This document shows, in pieces, positions 41,190-50,270 of a stretch of 64,000 nucleotides of DNA. Every line of letters begins with the position of its first letter. Position 1 is the first letter of the stretch. Position numbers and translations under genes: made by a program. Below the pieces are notes generated by a model. It did not search any database. It saw only the letters and a list, made by a program, of their open reading frames with translations, and was not told where the DNA came from. Origin of the DNA: Fretibacter sp964410285 (lineage in GTDB: Bacteria > Pseudomonadota > Alphaproteobacteria > Caulobacterales > Maricaulaceae); NCBI GenBank assembly GCA_964410285.1, contig CAYPFR010000004.1, positions 1-64,000 of the forward strand, written 5' to 3'.

Positions 41190-43802
41190 ATGAGAACCAC
41201 ATACCGTAAAATAGCGACGGGGATGCTTGCATTGTCTGCCTCGACATTGGCTTTAAGCTCCGCGGCACATGCGCAAATTGATGAGATCATTACAACCGCG
41301 CAGAAAAGGTCAGAGAATCTTCAAGATGTCCCTGTTGCCATTACAGCTTTTGATGTTGAAGCCTTGGAGAAAAATCGCATTGAGGGACTTGAGGATATCG
41401 GCACTTTCACGTCTGGGCTTTATGTGACGCAAAATCCGGCTGATCCAAACGGGGTGCGGATCAATATTCGCGGTATTGGCACATTTGATCCCCAGATTGG
41501 CCAAGATAGCCGCGTTGCGATTTATCAAGACGGCATTTACCTCGGCAAAACCCAGGGTCTTGTGTTCGATATGCCCGATTTGGCGCAAATAGATGTTCTC
41601 AAAGGGCCGCAAGGCACGCTTTATGGACGCAATACGGTTGCCGGCGCTGTGAATCTTGTCTCTGCCAAGCCGGACTATGAGGAGTTTTCAGGCAAAGCGA
41701 CTGTTGAATACGGTAATTTTAATCACAAGAAAGTCGCGGGCGCGATCAATATTCCGCTGGGCGGGGCGGCTGGCGCGCGTCTCTCGGGCGTCTTTCTTGA
41801 CCGGGACGGCTGGGTTGAAAACAATGGCCCCGGTGTTGATTTTGGCGGAGAAAATAAAATTGGCCTTCGCGGGGCTGTTGCTTTCGACGTTGGTGATAGT
41901 CTTCAGGTCCAATTTGCCGCCGATTATAATGAGGTTGAAAAGGAACCCTTATTCTATCAATCCTTCGGGCCGGGCGCTGCGCCATTTGCAGCCGCGATTT
42001 CGACATTTGATGATGGACGTCAGGAAGACGTAACAACAAGTTTTACCAATGAAACAGGTAATCTTGAAACCAAAGGCGTGTCGGCAACAGTTGATTGGAA
42101 CGTTGCAGATAATCATGATGTAAAATTCACTGCAGGATACCGAGAAGTTGATAGCACGCGTTTTGTGACCCTGATTCCAACGGCCAACCCGGGAATATTG
42201 AGCCAAATTACGGGCGGGTTTAATCAGGCGCTCGCGCCGCTGCCTTTTGCCTTTGGGGCTGTTGGAAGCCGATTGCGGCCTGACTTTGCCGCCGCTTTTG
42301 ATGGCGATCCGCCGCCGCGCGGACTGTTCTTGTCTACGCCCGGCGGGGCGCCGACCCTGCAAGGGCACAATCAGCTCTCGCTAGAAGCGACCTACACAGG
42401 CGAATCCGCTAATGGACGCCTCGAATATACCGCCGGACTGTTTTATTATGATGAGGAAACCGGAACGGGCCCCGTTATCAATAACAACACCAATGCGAAT
42501 GATTACCTCTTCGTGTTAAGCACCTTTAGCCCTGCATTGACTGCGGGTATCGATCAAGGTCTTGCTGCAAACGGCGCGCCGTTCACGATCAATGGTTTCC
42601 TCGATACAATTGATTTGGCGCCGCAATTCCCGGGCATTCAGTCACTCCCGGCGGGAAGCCGCGGTCCTGTCCCTGTCATGGGCGTACTTCTTGGGCAGTT
42701 GCGTAATCCCGATCCAGCCGTACGCGGAACGGCGCAGGCTATATTAGGTATCCTAGCGGGAACTGTAGGCCCCGCCCTTGGCGGGGCGCGTCAATCCGCG
42801 TCCAACACGCTCTCGATTGATACAACGGCCTTTGCGGCCTATGGGCAAGCGACATGGCACCTCACAGACGACTTCCGTATCACGGCGGGTCTTCGCTTTT
42901 CCGATGAGAGCAAGGACGGGCAGCAGCAAACCTTCTCGCCCTTCTTTATTGATACAACGGACCTGTTGGGTAATCCAATTTTGCCAAATATTTCATCATT
43001 TGACGACTCGGTTCTTGATCCGTCACTCACGCTTGAATATGACGCCACCGAGGACCTTCTACTCTATGCGAGTTATAAAGAAAGCTTCCGCTCTGGCGGC
43101 TTTAACCAAGCGGCGGTTGGCCTTCGCCTGCCCGGCGAGACTTTCGGTCCTGACTTTAACTTTGGCCTTGAGAGTATCACGGCTTATGAAGCGGGTTTTA
43201 AAGGCGAGTTTGGTGACCGTATTCGCCTGAACGGCGCGGCCTACTACTATGACTTTACTGATAAGCAGACAACCTTTTCGCTAAATCCTCTCATTGCGAC
43301 AGAGCGAGCAATCGTAAACGCGGATGATGAAATTTATGGATTTGACATCGATGGTCAGTTTGCAGTGACGGATGAGATTACCTTCAGTGGTAGCTATAGC
43401 TATGTCGACGGTGACGCCGGCGATACGGTGAATCCAAACAACCCTGCCGACATTCGCATGTTTAGTGAGCTACAAGGCACGCCAAAGTCTTCGTACTTGC
43501 TATCGGCAAATTATGACGGGCGGAATGGTCTGTTCGGAAACATATCCTTTAGTCACAAGGGCGAGGTCCTTCTCATTCCTGAGTCCGATGTGCGCTTGCC
43601 ATCATTTAATTTGGTGAATGGTCGGATTGGATATGATTTTGAGCTTTCCAACGGCAATGAGGCGACAATTGCGCTTTGGGGCACGAACCTGCTCGATGAA
43701 GAATATCTGATTGACGAACTCCCCTTTGATACTTTCGCTCACCAAGTGAAAGTCTTTGGGCAGCCCCGTTCCTACGGCGCATCGATTGGCGTAAAATTTT
43801 AG
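41190..43802 (+). CDS. TonB-dependent outer-membrane receptor
   Basis: Receptor of 870 residues. A signal peptide (about 1-29, cut after AHA) is followed by the plug domain: EIITTAQKRSENLQDVPVAI TonB-box-like start, then QDGIYLGKTQG and DVLKGPQGTLYGRNTVAGAVN. The rest is a long beta barrel with SYKESFRSGGFN and a C-terminal strand ending in phenylalanine. This is the class common in sphingomonad and hyphomonad genomes and often linked to hydrophobic or complex organic substrates, so steroid import is plausible. AAGGGGAA precedes the ATG. It probably has its own promoter (see 41051). Confidence 0.9.
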   Translation: MRTTYRKIATGMLALSASTLALSSAAHAQIDEIITTAQKRSENLQDVPVAITAFDVEALEKNRIEGLEDIGTFTSGLYVTQNPADPNGVRINIRGIGTFDPQIGQDSRVAIYQDGIYLGKTQGLVFDMPDLAQIDVLKGPQGTLYGRNTVAGAVNLVSAKPDYEEFSGKATVEYGNFNHKKVAGAINIPLGGAAGARLSGVFLDRDGWVENNGPGVDFGGENKIGLRGAVAFDVGDSLQVQFAADYNEVEKEPLFYQSFGPGAAPFAAAISTFDDGRQEDVTTSFTNETGNLETKGVSATVDWNVADNHDVKFTAGYREVDSTRFVTLIPTANPGILSQITGGFNQALAPLPFAFGAVGSRLRPDFAAAFDGDPPPRGLFLSTPGGAPTLQGHNQLSLEATYTGESANGRLEYTAGLFYYDEETGTGPVINNNTNANDYLFVLSTFSPALTAGIDQGLAANGAPFTINGFLDTIDLAPQFPGIQSLPAGSRGPVPVMGVLLGQLRNPDPAVRGTAQAILGILAGTVGPALGGARQSASNTLSIDTTAFAAYGQATWHLTDDFRITAGLRFSDESKDGQQQTFSPFFIDTTDLLGNPILPNISSFDDSVLDPSLTLEYDATEDLLLYASYKESFRSGGFNQAAVGLRLPGETFGPDFNFGLESITAYEAGFKGEFGDRIRLNGAAYYYDFTDKQTTFSLNPLIATERAIVNADDEIYGFDIDGQFAVTDEITFSGSYSYVDGDAGDTVNPNNPADIRMFSELQGTPKSSYLLSANYDGRNGLFGNISFSHKGEVLLIPESDVRLPSFNLVNGRIGYDFELSNGNEATIALWGTNLLDEEYLIDELPFDTFAHQVKVFGQPRSYGASIGVKF

Positions 43803-43827
43803 AGCAGCAGGCTATCTGCCATACCGT

Positions 43828-43851
43828 AAAGGCTGCCCTCGGGCGGCCTTT
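43828..43851. terminator. terminator hairpin after the TonB receptor
   Basis: AAAGGCTGCCC and GGGCGGCCTTT form an 11-bp stem (one G-U pair) around a two-base centre, effectively a small loop, between the receptor and the convergent DUF3604 gene. A and T runs on both sides could allow bidirectional use, though the T tract is short. Confidence 0.6.
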
Positions 43852-43916
43852 CTAATACGCGCCTTTTCGGCTGAAGCCTAGCTGTTATGCCACCGCGCCG
43901 CTGCCAGGTGCTCGGC

Positions 43917-46007
43917 CTAGTGCCCATGTCCCTGAATGTCAGCAGGCAGGTCACGCTGGTGATCGGGCGTAAACCAAATTGGTGAGCTCCACGCCATTTC
44001 GCGAATAGTCTCAGGCGCGCTATTTTCGCAGTCCTCGGGGCGCGCGTTTTCAGGCAAGGCCGTGCATTGCGCCTCACTCCAGCGCAGGCGCTCGGCTTCT
44101 GCGGCTCTCAGGTAGTAGTAGGCGGGTAGGTCCGGATCGTAATCGGCATCCTCAAAGAGCTTGCAGAGAGCTCCCGGCCCCTCGCCAGCGGCTTTGCGGT
44201 CGATGAGATCGATAACCTTTGAGTGTTTATGGCCATCAGGCCCAATCCAGCCTTTAATGATCTGGAGTTTTTGCAGTGGCAAAGATTGCGGGTCTGCGCT
44301 TGCCTGTGCGAGCAATTGAAAGGGCGCGCTCTGGCGCCCAAGCTTTGACCCCATTGGCGTTCCCGTTTTATAGGCTTGCTCAAGCCAGTTCTCTTGGCTG
44401 CAAATATTCGCCGGAAATCTTCCGGCGAAAAAACGCGGTTCTATGCGCGGGCCCGAAGTTGCAAAGGCTTCGCGGCGTTTCATACTTTGAAAAATGGCAT
44501 CACGAGAATTTTCCACAGCGTAAACTCCAGCAAGCCCGCCGGGATTACTGACAAGGCGGTTAAAGCGCCCAAGACTGGCTTCCCCAAGGCGCCCCTCTAG
44601 CTCCGCTTCATAGGCGATGTGACCTGCCCAGCCGTCTTCATCTACAAAGCCGGAGGCAGATATATGTGTGTCTGTGCTACCGATAAACCCAAACTCATAT
44701 GGGTTCGCCGCTGGTCGTTTTTGGCCTGTTTGACGCGCTGTTTTCAAGCCCTCTAGCAAGGCACCGCGGGCAAAATCACGAGACGACAAGCACCCACCCT
44801 TATAAAGGTTATCTTTAGGGTCAAGGTGAACGTCACGGCATTCAGGGCTGTCGGTATTTGTCATGAAAAGCGTGTAGCCGGTTGTTTTCGCAGCTTTTTC
44901 CTTTTTTCCAAACTGCCGAACGGCTTCGATATCGCAAAGCTCGTCTACATCCCCCAAAATATCGGAAGCGCCATTTACACATTCGGACGTGCCTTTATGC
45001 TGAACGATTTCCGCAAGGCGGTCATAGGCATTACGGTAGCGTTGATAGTTTTGCTGCGAGGAGATGGAAAATCCGTCAAGATCTCTGGGATTGAATGCAT
45101 TGCCGCTTGAGAGATTTGAATTATGCGGAATTGAGATGACGTCGCAACTTTTAAGACCTGCGCGGCACTGGGATTCGAATGCCCCCAGAAGCTCATGGGT
45201 AAGCGGATGGGAAACATGATGGAAGGGGCGCTTCGGGACATCTGCATTTCTGAAAATCGTATTTCGATGCATATGATTGGCATTCGGCGCGCGCGTATAT
45301 TCATAGCCAATAAAGCTAGTGAAGCTACAATCTGCGCTGCGGTCATAGGCTTGCTGCGCGGCGGCAATGACGCGCCGCCAGACCACCGCTTCCGCAGCCG
45401 CGCAATCCGCGCCGTCCGGCCCGCAAACTTCGGGCTTGCGCTTTGGGAAAACTTTTGAGTTCATGCTCATGAATTTGCGCACGCCCGCTTCGCCGCCGCG
45501 CCTATAGGTTTCGCAGGCCTTGCTATTATAGCCGGGAAAGCGGTTAGGCTGTGTGCAAATATAGCCTTCGCCGAAGGTCTCTGCGTGATCGGTCACAGCG
45601 GCAAAATCAAGTGGCCGCGAAAGGCGCAGACGTCGTTGCGGCTCCCCTGCGGGCGTTGGGACGGTGATGTCTTCGCCTTTGGCAAATCGGTAGACATCTT
45701 CGGGATATGTTCGCGTGCCGTCGGGATAGGCATCGGCAGACAGCGCAGTATGGATATGTAAATCGCCCCACATCGCGCGTTTTAAAGGATATTGCGCCTC
45801 GCAGGCCTCGCGCGCCTCTGTATACTCAAGCGAGGGTTGGTAGCCAAAAGCATAATGGGGCGTCGTTGATTTCACCGATGTTAGCGGGGGGAGGGCGGCC
45901 GTCTTATCGATCTTATATTTGGTAACGCCAGAGAGCCAAACATAAATACATCCGAGCAGCGCGAGCGAGGTAAAGACGGCGGTAAGCCCAAGCATCAAGC
46001 GTTTCAT
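43917..46007 (-). CDS. DUF3604-domain exported protein
   Basis: Protein of about 696 residues with an N-terminal signal anchor (LMLGLTAVFTSLALLGCIYVW). It has the DUF3604 signature of a PHP-like metal centre: WGDLHIHTALSADAY near 80-95, AAVTDHAE, IPHNSNLSSGNAF and GSTDTHISASG. Histidines and aspartates are placed for a metallohydrolase, but no activity is established for the family. An ATG two codons upstream (46013) is only 3 bases from GGAG, so 46007 is preferred. It lies between the TonB receptor and a KshA-like oxygenase; the family is common in marine bacteria degrading steroids or hydrocarbons. Confidence 0.82.
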   Translation of the reverse strand: MKRLMLGLTAVFTSLALLGCIYVWLSGVTKYKIDKTAALPPLTSVKSTTPHYAFGYQPSLEYTEAREACEAQYPLKRAMWGDLHIHTALSADAYPDGTRTYPEDVYRFAKGEDITVPTPAGEPQRRLRLSRPLDFAAVTDHAETFGEGYICTQPNRFPGYNSKACETYRRGGEAGVRKFMSMNSKVFPKRKPEVCGPDGADCAAAEAVVWRRVIAAAQQAYDRSADCSFTSFIGYEYTRAPNANHMHRNTIFRNADVPKRPFHHVSHPLTHELLGAFESQCRAGLKSCDVISIPHNSNLSSGNAFNPRDLDGFSISSQQNYQRYRNAYDRLAEIVQHKGTSECVNGASDILGDVDELCDIEAVRQFGKKEKAAKTTGYTLFMTNTDSPECRDVHLDPKDNLYKGGCLSSRDFARGALLEGLKTARQTGQKRPAANPYEFGFIGSTDTHISASGFVDEDGWAGHIAYEAELEGRLGEASLGRFNRLVSNPGGLAGVYAVENSRDAIFQSMKRREAFATSGPRIEPRFFAGRFPANICSQENWLEQAYKTGTPMGSKLGRQSAPFQLLAQASADPQSLPLQKLQIIKGWIGPDGHKHSKVIDLIDRKAAGEGPGALCKLFEDADYDPDLPAYYYLRAAEAERLRWSEAQCTALPENARPEDCENSAPETIREMAWSSPIWFTPDHQRDLPADIQGHGH

Positions 46008-46050
46008 ATGCATATGCTCCGGCTATCTTATGATTTGATTGGCTAAGCCG

Positions 46051-47130
46051 CTATTCTGCCGCGTCCTCCCACGGCGCAGAGGCTGTGCCCTTGGTGACAT
46101 AAGTGCCATTGATTGCGGCCTGAATTTTCTTGGCTTCGGCGCGGGGGCGGTAGAATTGTCCCGCCCATTGACGCAGTTTCCCAAACGGCCCATCGCCAAT
46201 GACTTGGAGCGGCTGGAGGGCGGGGCGCTTATGCTTCCAAACGTCAAAGTCCTGATAAAAGGCATCGTGACTTGCGGTTTGATAGGCTGCTGCGGCGGCT
46301 TTATCTTCATCTGATGTCGGGTTAGACGGCGTTTGCACCATCAATCCGTGCCAGACTTTGGTAACGCCCTCATCCACTTGAGTATTGGTGATGAACATAT
46401 AGCTGTTGAAATACCCGCTCATTTGAGAAATCAAAAGCCCGGGGCCGGTGTAGAAAGTGTAGGTGTCCAGAATATCATCCGAGAGCGTTTTATGCCCCGC
46501 AGAGAACTCTTGGATAACGCGGTGGTCCTCAAAGGTGTTTTCAAATTTCTGTAGGTTCATTGAGCCGTGGATGGGAATAAAATGGGCTTTGTCGACCATA
46601 TTATCCAGCGCCTCAATCGGGTGCAGATCAATCTGCCCGAGATAATCAACCTTCCATTTGACCCAATCCGGTTTCTCCCATTTATCGCTAATATCGGGTA
46701 ACTCGTAATCGGGGGCTTTGCCTTCGGGGTCCGACCAGACGAAGATCAAGCCGCCCCATTCAACAGTCGGGAGGGTCTTGATCTTGGCTGATTTGGGGAT
46801 GGGCGCAGGGGAGTAGGGAATATCCACGCATTCCCCGCTTTCGCCGCTAAACTTCCAGCCGTGATAAGGACAGCGAATGCAATTATCCTCAATTTGCTCA
46901 TCGTCTTTGACGATATAAGAGGTTTCATTATGCCCGAAATGGGAACCTAGGTGCGGGCAATACGCCTCGACCATATAGGCTTTGTCGTCTTCGCCGCGAA
47001 AGATAACCCATTCTTCACCAAAATATCTCACGGCTTTGGGCTTGCGCGTTGCTTCATCCGCTGTCGCGACCATGAACCACCCGCGCGGGAATTTATACTC
47101 GCCTAAACCGTAATCTTGTGCTGTTGCCAT
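46051..47130 (-). CDS. kshA: KshA-like Rieske oxygenase (3-ketosteroid 9-alpha-hydroxylase type)
   Basis: Rieske oxygenase of 359 residues. Cluster ligands: Cys58, His60, Cys87, His90 (CPHLGSH; CPYHGWKF). Iron ligands: Asp180, His183, His188 in DNMVDKAHFIPIHG, with Asp294 (FYQDFDVW) probably the third ligand. This arrangement and length match KshA, whose 9-alpha-hydroxylation together with delta1-dehydrogenation breaks the B ring and aromatises the A ring, feeding HsaC/HsaD. The reductase KshB is not in the window. A regulatory element at 47166-47180 lies 36 bp upstream. Confidence 0.78.
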   Translation of the reverse strand: MATAQDYGLGEYKFPRGWFMVATADEATRKPKAVRYFGEEWVIFRGEDDKAYMVEAYCPHLGSHFGHNETSYIVKDDEQIEDNCIRCPYHGWKFSGESGECVDIPYSPAPIPKSAKIKTLPTVEWGGLIFVWSDPEGKAPDYELPDISDKWEKPDWVKWKVDYLGQIDLHPIEALDNMVDKAHFIPIHGSMNLQKFENTFEDHRVIQEFSAGHKTLSDDILDTYTFYTGPGLLISQMSGYFNSYMFITNTQVDEGVTKVWHGLMVQTPSNPTSDEDKAAAAAYQTASHDAFYQDFDVWKHKRPALQPLQVIGDGPFGKLRQWAGQFYRPRAEAKKIQAAINGTYVTKGTASAPWEDAAE

Positions 47131-47165
47131 TTTATTCCCTATGGGTCGTCGCTAAATGTCTTAAT

Positions 47166-47180
47166 GCGTAAAAAATGACA
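47166..47180 (+). promoter_or_regulatory. GCGTA-n3-AATGACA element upstream of the KshA-like gene
   Basis: GCGTAAAAAATGACA has the same fixed bases and spacing as the left half of the 34269-34298 palindrome. It lies in the AT-rich 240-bp region between the KshA-like gene and the Sel1 gene, 36 bp before the former's ATG. A second GCGTAAT word occurs at about 47228. Confidence 0.5.
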
Positions 47181-47370
47181 GAAATTTCTTTGTATTTCAA
47201 GGTAATATGCCGAAAATATGCTATTTTGCGTAATTTTTGAATGTATCACCAAGCTTTTATTATTGAGCATTTATATAAGGGGAATGATGCCGCATAAAAA
47301 GGCCTCGGGCGACACTCCCTCAGTCGCGTTAGCTTACACTTATTTAAATCAGCCATGATATGCAGGCATT

Positions 47371-48636
47371 ATGAATTTTCGGGGTGGAATTTTAATCTTC
47401 ATTATGGCGCTTTGGCTGAACGCTATGTTCGTTTCCCCTGCTGTGGCCACGCCTCAGTCGCAATCCCCTGAATTTAGTCGGCTTGAGATCAATCAAGTCA
47501 AAGATGCTCAAGCGGAATTTGTGCAAGCGGGCCGTTATTATTATGGGCGAGGTACCGAAAAAGATATTGAAAAGGCCTTGAGCCTCTATAAGCAATCTGC
47601 CGCAAAGGGCCATGCAAAATCTGAATTGGCCGTCGCGCAGGTCCTCATCTATGGCTATAAAGAAAATAGGCGCTACCGCGAGGCTCTGCCATGGTTGATT
47701 AAAGCGTCTCAGCCGCATGATGGGCCGCAAATATCAGGCCGTGAAAAGGCAGAAGAAACAGCGAATAAACTCCTTACGCAGCTTTGCAAAAAGGGTCTTG
47801 TCGATTTTCCAGAGAGCCATTCTTATGCGCAAGATCCAAAATGCTGGCTGGCGCGGGGAAACCGGCTTTTTAGCGCGACCGTGCCTAAAGGCTACTCTTC
47901 GGGTAGAAGTTCAGTAACAGATTATAAGGTTACGAAGAGTAGCGTCGCGGCGCGATTATATCTCGAAAGAGCTTTCGAAGCAGGGGAAGTTGACGCCGTC
48001 GATTACCTTGCGAAAATGTATCGTGATGGACTTGGCGTTCCGGCAGATGAAGAGAAATTTCTATCCTATTTAAAACGTGCCAGTGATATGGGGCATCCAA
48101 AAGCCAGCTTTTATCTCGCCGAGCAGGCATTAGAAGCTGGAGATAAGACTGAGTATCTCTCTCGATTGCAAATCGCGGCAGATAGAGGACATCAAGCTTC
48201 TGCCCGAAATCTTGCTTGGGCCTATATCCGCGGAACAGATGTGCAGATTGATGAGGAGAGAGCTCTGATGTACTTTTTTATCTCCGGCCAGCGTCAATAC
48301 GTCAGAGCACGGAGCCCGAGGCGAGGGGATATAAGACTGCCTTTCGATAAAAACGCGTTTCTACCTCTGTTTCAATCAGAAAATATAACAGCAATTTTAG
48401 AGCGCGCGCATCGCAATGCTCTTGAAATTGCCAATCGGAATGCTTTTAAATCCCGATTAATCAGTGCGCTTGAAAAATCTTACAATATTGCCAAAAGTGA
48501 TGCCGAATACTTCAAAGAGACAGGCGGCCAATGGCATCAAAGCGGTATTTGGAATCGGCTTGTCTTCTATTTTATGTTCTTGGTTTTGCTCTTATTGACG
48601 CGCTCCATAATTGCCGCCTTAATTAGACGTTCGTAG
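47371..48636 (+). CDS. Sel1-repeat (TPR-like) exported membrane protein
   Basis: Protein of 421 residues with an N-terminal signal peptide (cut near AVA-TPQ, about 26) and a C-terminal membrane helix (about 396-418). In between are Sel1-like repeats: AGRYYYGRGTEKDIEKALSLYKQSAAKGHAKSELAVA, LAKMYRDGLGVPADEEK and similar copies. Such proteins act as scaffolds in signalling or envelope stress. No link to the steroid genes is evident beyond adjacency. No ribosome site stands out. Confidence 0.78.
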   Translation: MNFRGGILIFIMALWLNAMFVSPAVATPQSQSPEFSRLEINQVKDAQAEFVQAGRYYYGRGTEKDIEKALSLYKQSAAKGHAKSELAVAQVLIYGYKENRRYREALPWLIKASQPHDGPQISGREKAEETANKLLTQLCKKGLVDFPESHSYAQDPKCWLARGNRLFSATVPKGYSSGRSSVTDYKVTKSSVAARLYLERAFEAGEVDAVDYLAKMYRDGLGVPADEEKFLSYLKRASDMGHPKASFYLAEQALEAGDKTEYLSRLQIAADRGHQASARNLAWAYIRGTDVQIDEERALMYFFISGQRQYVRARSPRRGDIRLPFDKNAFLPLFQSENITAILERAHRNALEIANRNAFKSRLISALEKSYNIAKSDAEYFKETGGQWHQSGIWNRLVFYFMFLVLLLLTRSIIAALIRRS

Positions 48637-48797
48637 ACTTCGAATTTTTCGTGTCCTCAAACACGGATATAAAGTTATTGCGCACCTAAGGTCGTTCAGC
48701 CTGTTTCAAAATCAGCGTCATGCCGGCCCCGGTTTGGAGGTGGGCCTTTTGGTAAAGCTGAATCTCTGATGGAATAGGCAGTGCAGCTCTTGAGTGC

Positions 48798-49310
48798 CTA
48801 ACCCCCGCCGCCGAAATAATCCAGCTTGCTGAGCGGGACGCCGTTATGTCTTAGGATGTTATAGGCCGTTGTGACGTGAAAATTCATATTCGGAATAATG
48901 AAGCCCGAGAGATAAGAAATTCCGGTGAAAGGCCGCTCGGTTGGGCCGAAGTTAACAGTGAAGCTACGATCTTCTTTTCCGTCAATGTCCTCGGGTTTGA
49001 ACTTGGCCAACTCCCCGCGCGCTTTGTCGATGCGGGCATAAAGCTCTTCAAAGGTTTCTTCCGTGTCTTCATAGACGGGCGCCTCGGTGCCTGCGAGGCG
49101 GTGGGGGCAGACTTTGGCGAGTGATGTGACGACATAGACTTGACGCTTGAGGCTATACATATCCGGCGCGAGGCGGGCGTTTAAAAATATGTCAGGATCA
49201 ATGCCGCGCTCGGCGGCGTTGGCTTCGCCCTTTTTTAAGATGTGGCGCAAATTCACAAGGGCGGAGTCCACCACGCCCATGGCGTTATAAAGTGATAAAG
49301 TGCTCATCAT
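48798..49310 (-). CDS. DUF1993-family protein
   Basis: Protein of 170 residues of the DUF1993 family (DinB-like helical bundle): LYNAMGVVDSALVNLRHILKKGEANAAERG at the start, then DMYSLKRQVYVV, and NMNFHVTTAYNILRHNGVPLSKLDYFGG at the end. Function is unknown; related bundles bind metal with histidines, of which FHVTTAYNILRH may be part. Two adjacent ATG codons compete for the start. Apparently a single-gene unit divergent from yebC. Confidence 0.8.
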   Translation of the reverse strand: MMSTLSLYNAMGVVDSALVNLRHILKKGEANAAERGIDPDIFLNARLAPDMYSLKRQVYVVTSLAKVCPHRLAGTEAPVYEDTEETFEELYARIDKARGELAKFKPEDIDGKEDRSFTVNFGPTERPFTGISYLSGFIIPNMNFHVTTAYNILRHNGVPLSKLDYFGGGG

Positions 49311-49447
49311 CTTGCCTTTCTATTGTTTATCTATTCGGGCTTAGCCTTAGGCGGTAATCTCCTCTGTGCCAAGCCTTGCGCCGCGAAGATATTGTCCTTA
49401 AAACACAGGCAAATCAGAGTACCAATAGATTCAAAAGGGACATCCCC

Positions 49448-50233
49448 ATGGCAGGCCATTCAAAATGGGCCAATATCCAGCACCGCAAAGGTCGTCAGGA
49501 TAAGGCTCGCTCCAAGCTTTTCTCGAAGCTTTCCAAGGACATCACAATCGCGTCGAAAATGGGCGGGCCTGATCCCGAAATGAATCCACGCCTGCGCCTT
49601 GCGGTAGCCAATGCCAAAGGGCAATCAATGCCCAAGGACAACATCAAACGCGCGATTGACAAAGGCCACGGCGGGGATGCAGCCGATTATGAAGAGCAGC
49701 GCTATGAGGGCTTTGGCCCGGGCGGGATTGGGTTTATTGTTGAAACCAGCACGGATAATAAAAATCGCGCGGCGATGGAAGTTCGCACGGCCTTTTCTAA
49801 AAATGGCGGCAACCTTGGCGAGACCGGTTCAGTGAGCTTTGGGTTCGATCAGGTCGGCGAGATCACCTATCCGCTGGCTGTGGCCGATGAAGATGGGATG
49901 ATGGACGCCGCGATTATGGCGGGGGCGGATGACGTTACGACTGACCCGCCAAATGAAGACAGCTTTTCCGATTATGAGCCAGTGCATACGATTTTAACGG
50001 CCCGTGACGATTTGGGCGCGGTCTCGGCCGAACTTGAAAAAGTTTACGGCGAGGCAAAATCCGTCAATTTGATTTGGAAGGCGCAAAACGAAATTGATGA
50101 CCCGCAGCAAGCCCCCAAGGTCATGCGGTTGATTGATGCGCTAGAGGATTGCGACGATGTGCAAAATGTCTATCACAGCTACGCTATGACGGATGAGGCA
50201 ATGGCTGTCCTTGAGGCAGAAGGCGACAGCTGA
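49448..50233 (+). CDS. yebC: YebC/PmpR-family translation or transcription regulator
   Basis: YebC/TACO1 family, 261 residues from ATG 49448. It starts with the invariant MAGHSKWANIQHRKG and has PKDNIKRAIDKG, RYEGFGPGG and ALEDCDDVQNVYHS. The frame extends upstream to 49376, but the family's start is at 49448, behind AAAAGGGA. YebC proteins have been described as transcription regulators and more recently as factors that relieve ribosome stalling. The long C-terminal convergent neighbour begins 38 bp downstream. Confidence 0.95.
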   Translation: MAGHSKWANIQHRKGRQDKARSKLFSKLSKDITIASKMGGPDPEMNPRLRLAVANAKGQSMPKDNIKRAIDKGHGGDAADYEEQRYEGFGPGGIGFIVETSTDNKNRAAMEVRTAFSKNGGNLGETGSVSFGFDQVGEITYPLAVADEDGMMDAAIMAGADDVTTDPPNEDSFSDYEPVHTILTARDDLGAVSAELEKVYGEAKSVNLIWKAQNEIDDPQQAPKVMRLIDALEDCDDVQNVYHSYAMTDEAMAVLEAEGDS

Positions 50234-50270
50234 TGAGGGGCACGGCCCGCGCCGCGCAAATCTAGGCCTG

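Noticed and set aside
43799..44077. Minus-strand frame next to the TonB terminator
   Set aside because: It overlaps the DUF3604 gene end in another frame and includes the terminator hairpin.
45165..45190. GGATTCGAAT-like T-loop sequence suggesting a tRNA
   Set aside because: It lies inside the DUF3604 coding sequence and no acceptor stem, anticodon arm or D arm can be folded around it.
48725..48750. GGCCC/GGGCC hairpin followed by TTTT after the Sel1 gene
   Set aside because: Only five paired bases with a 12-base loop; too weak to call a terminator.
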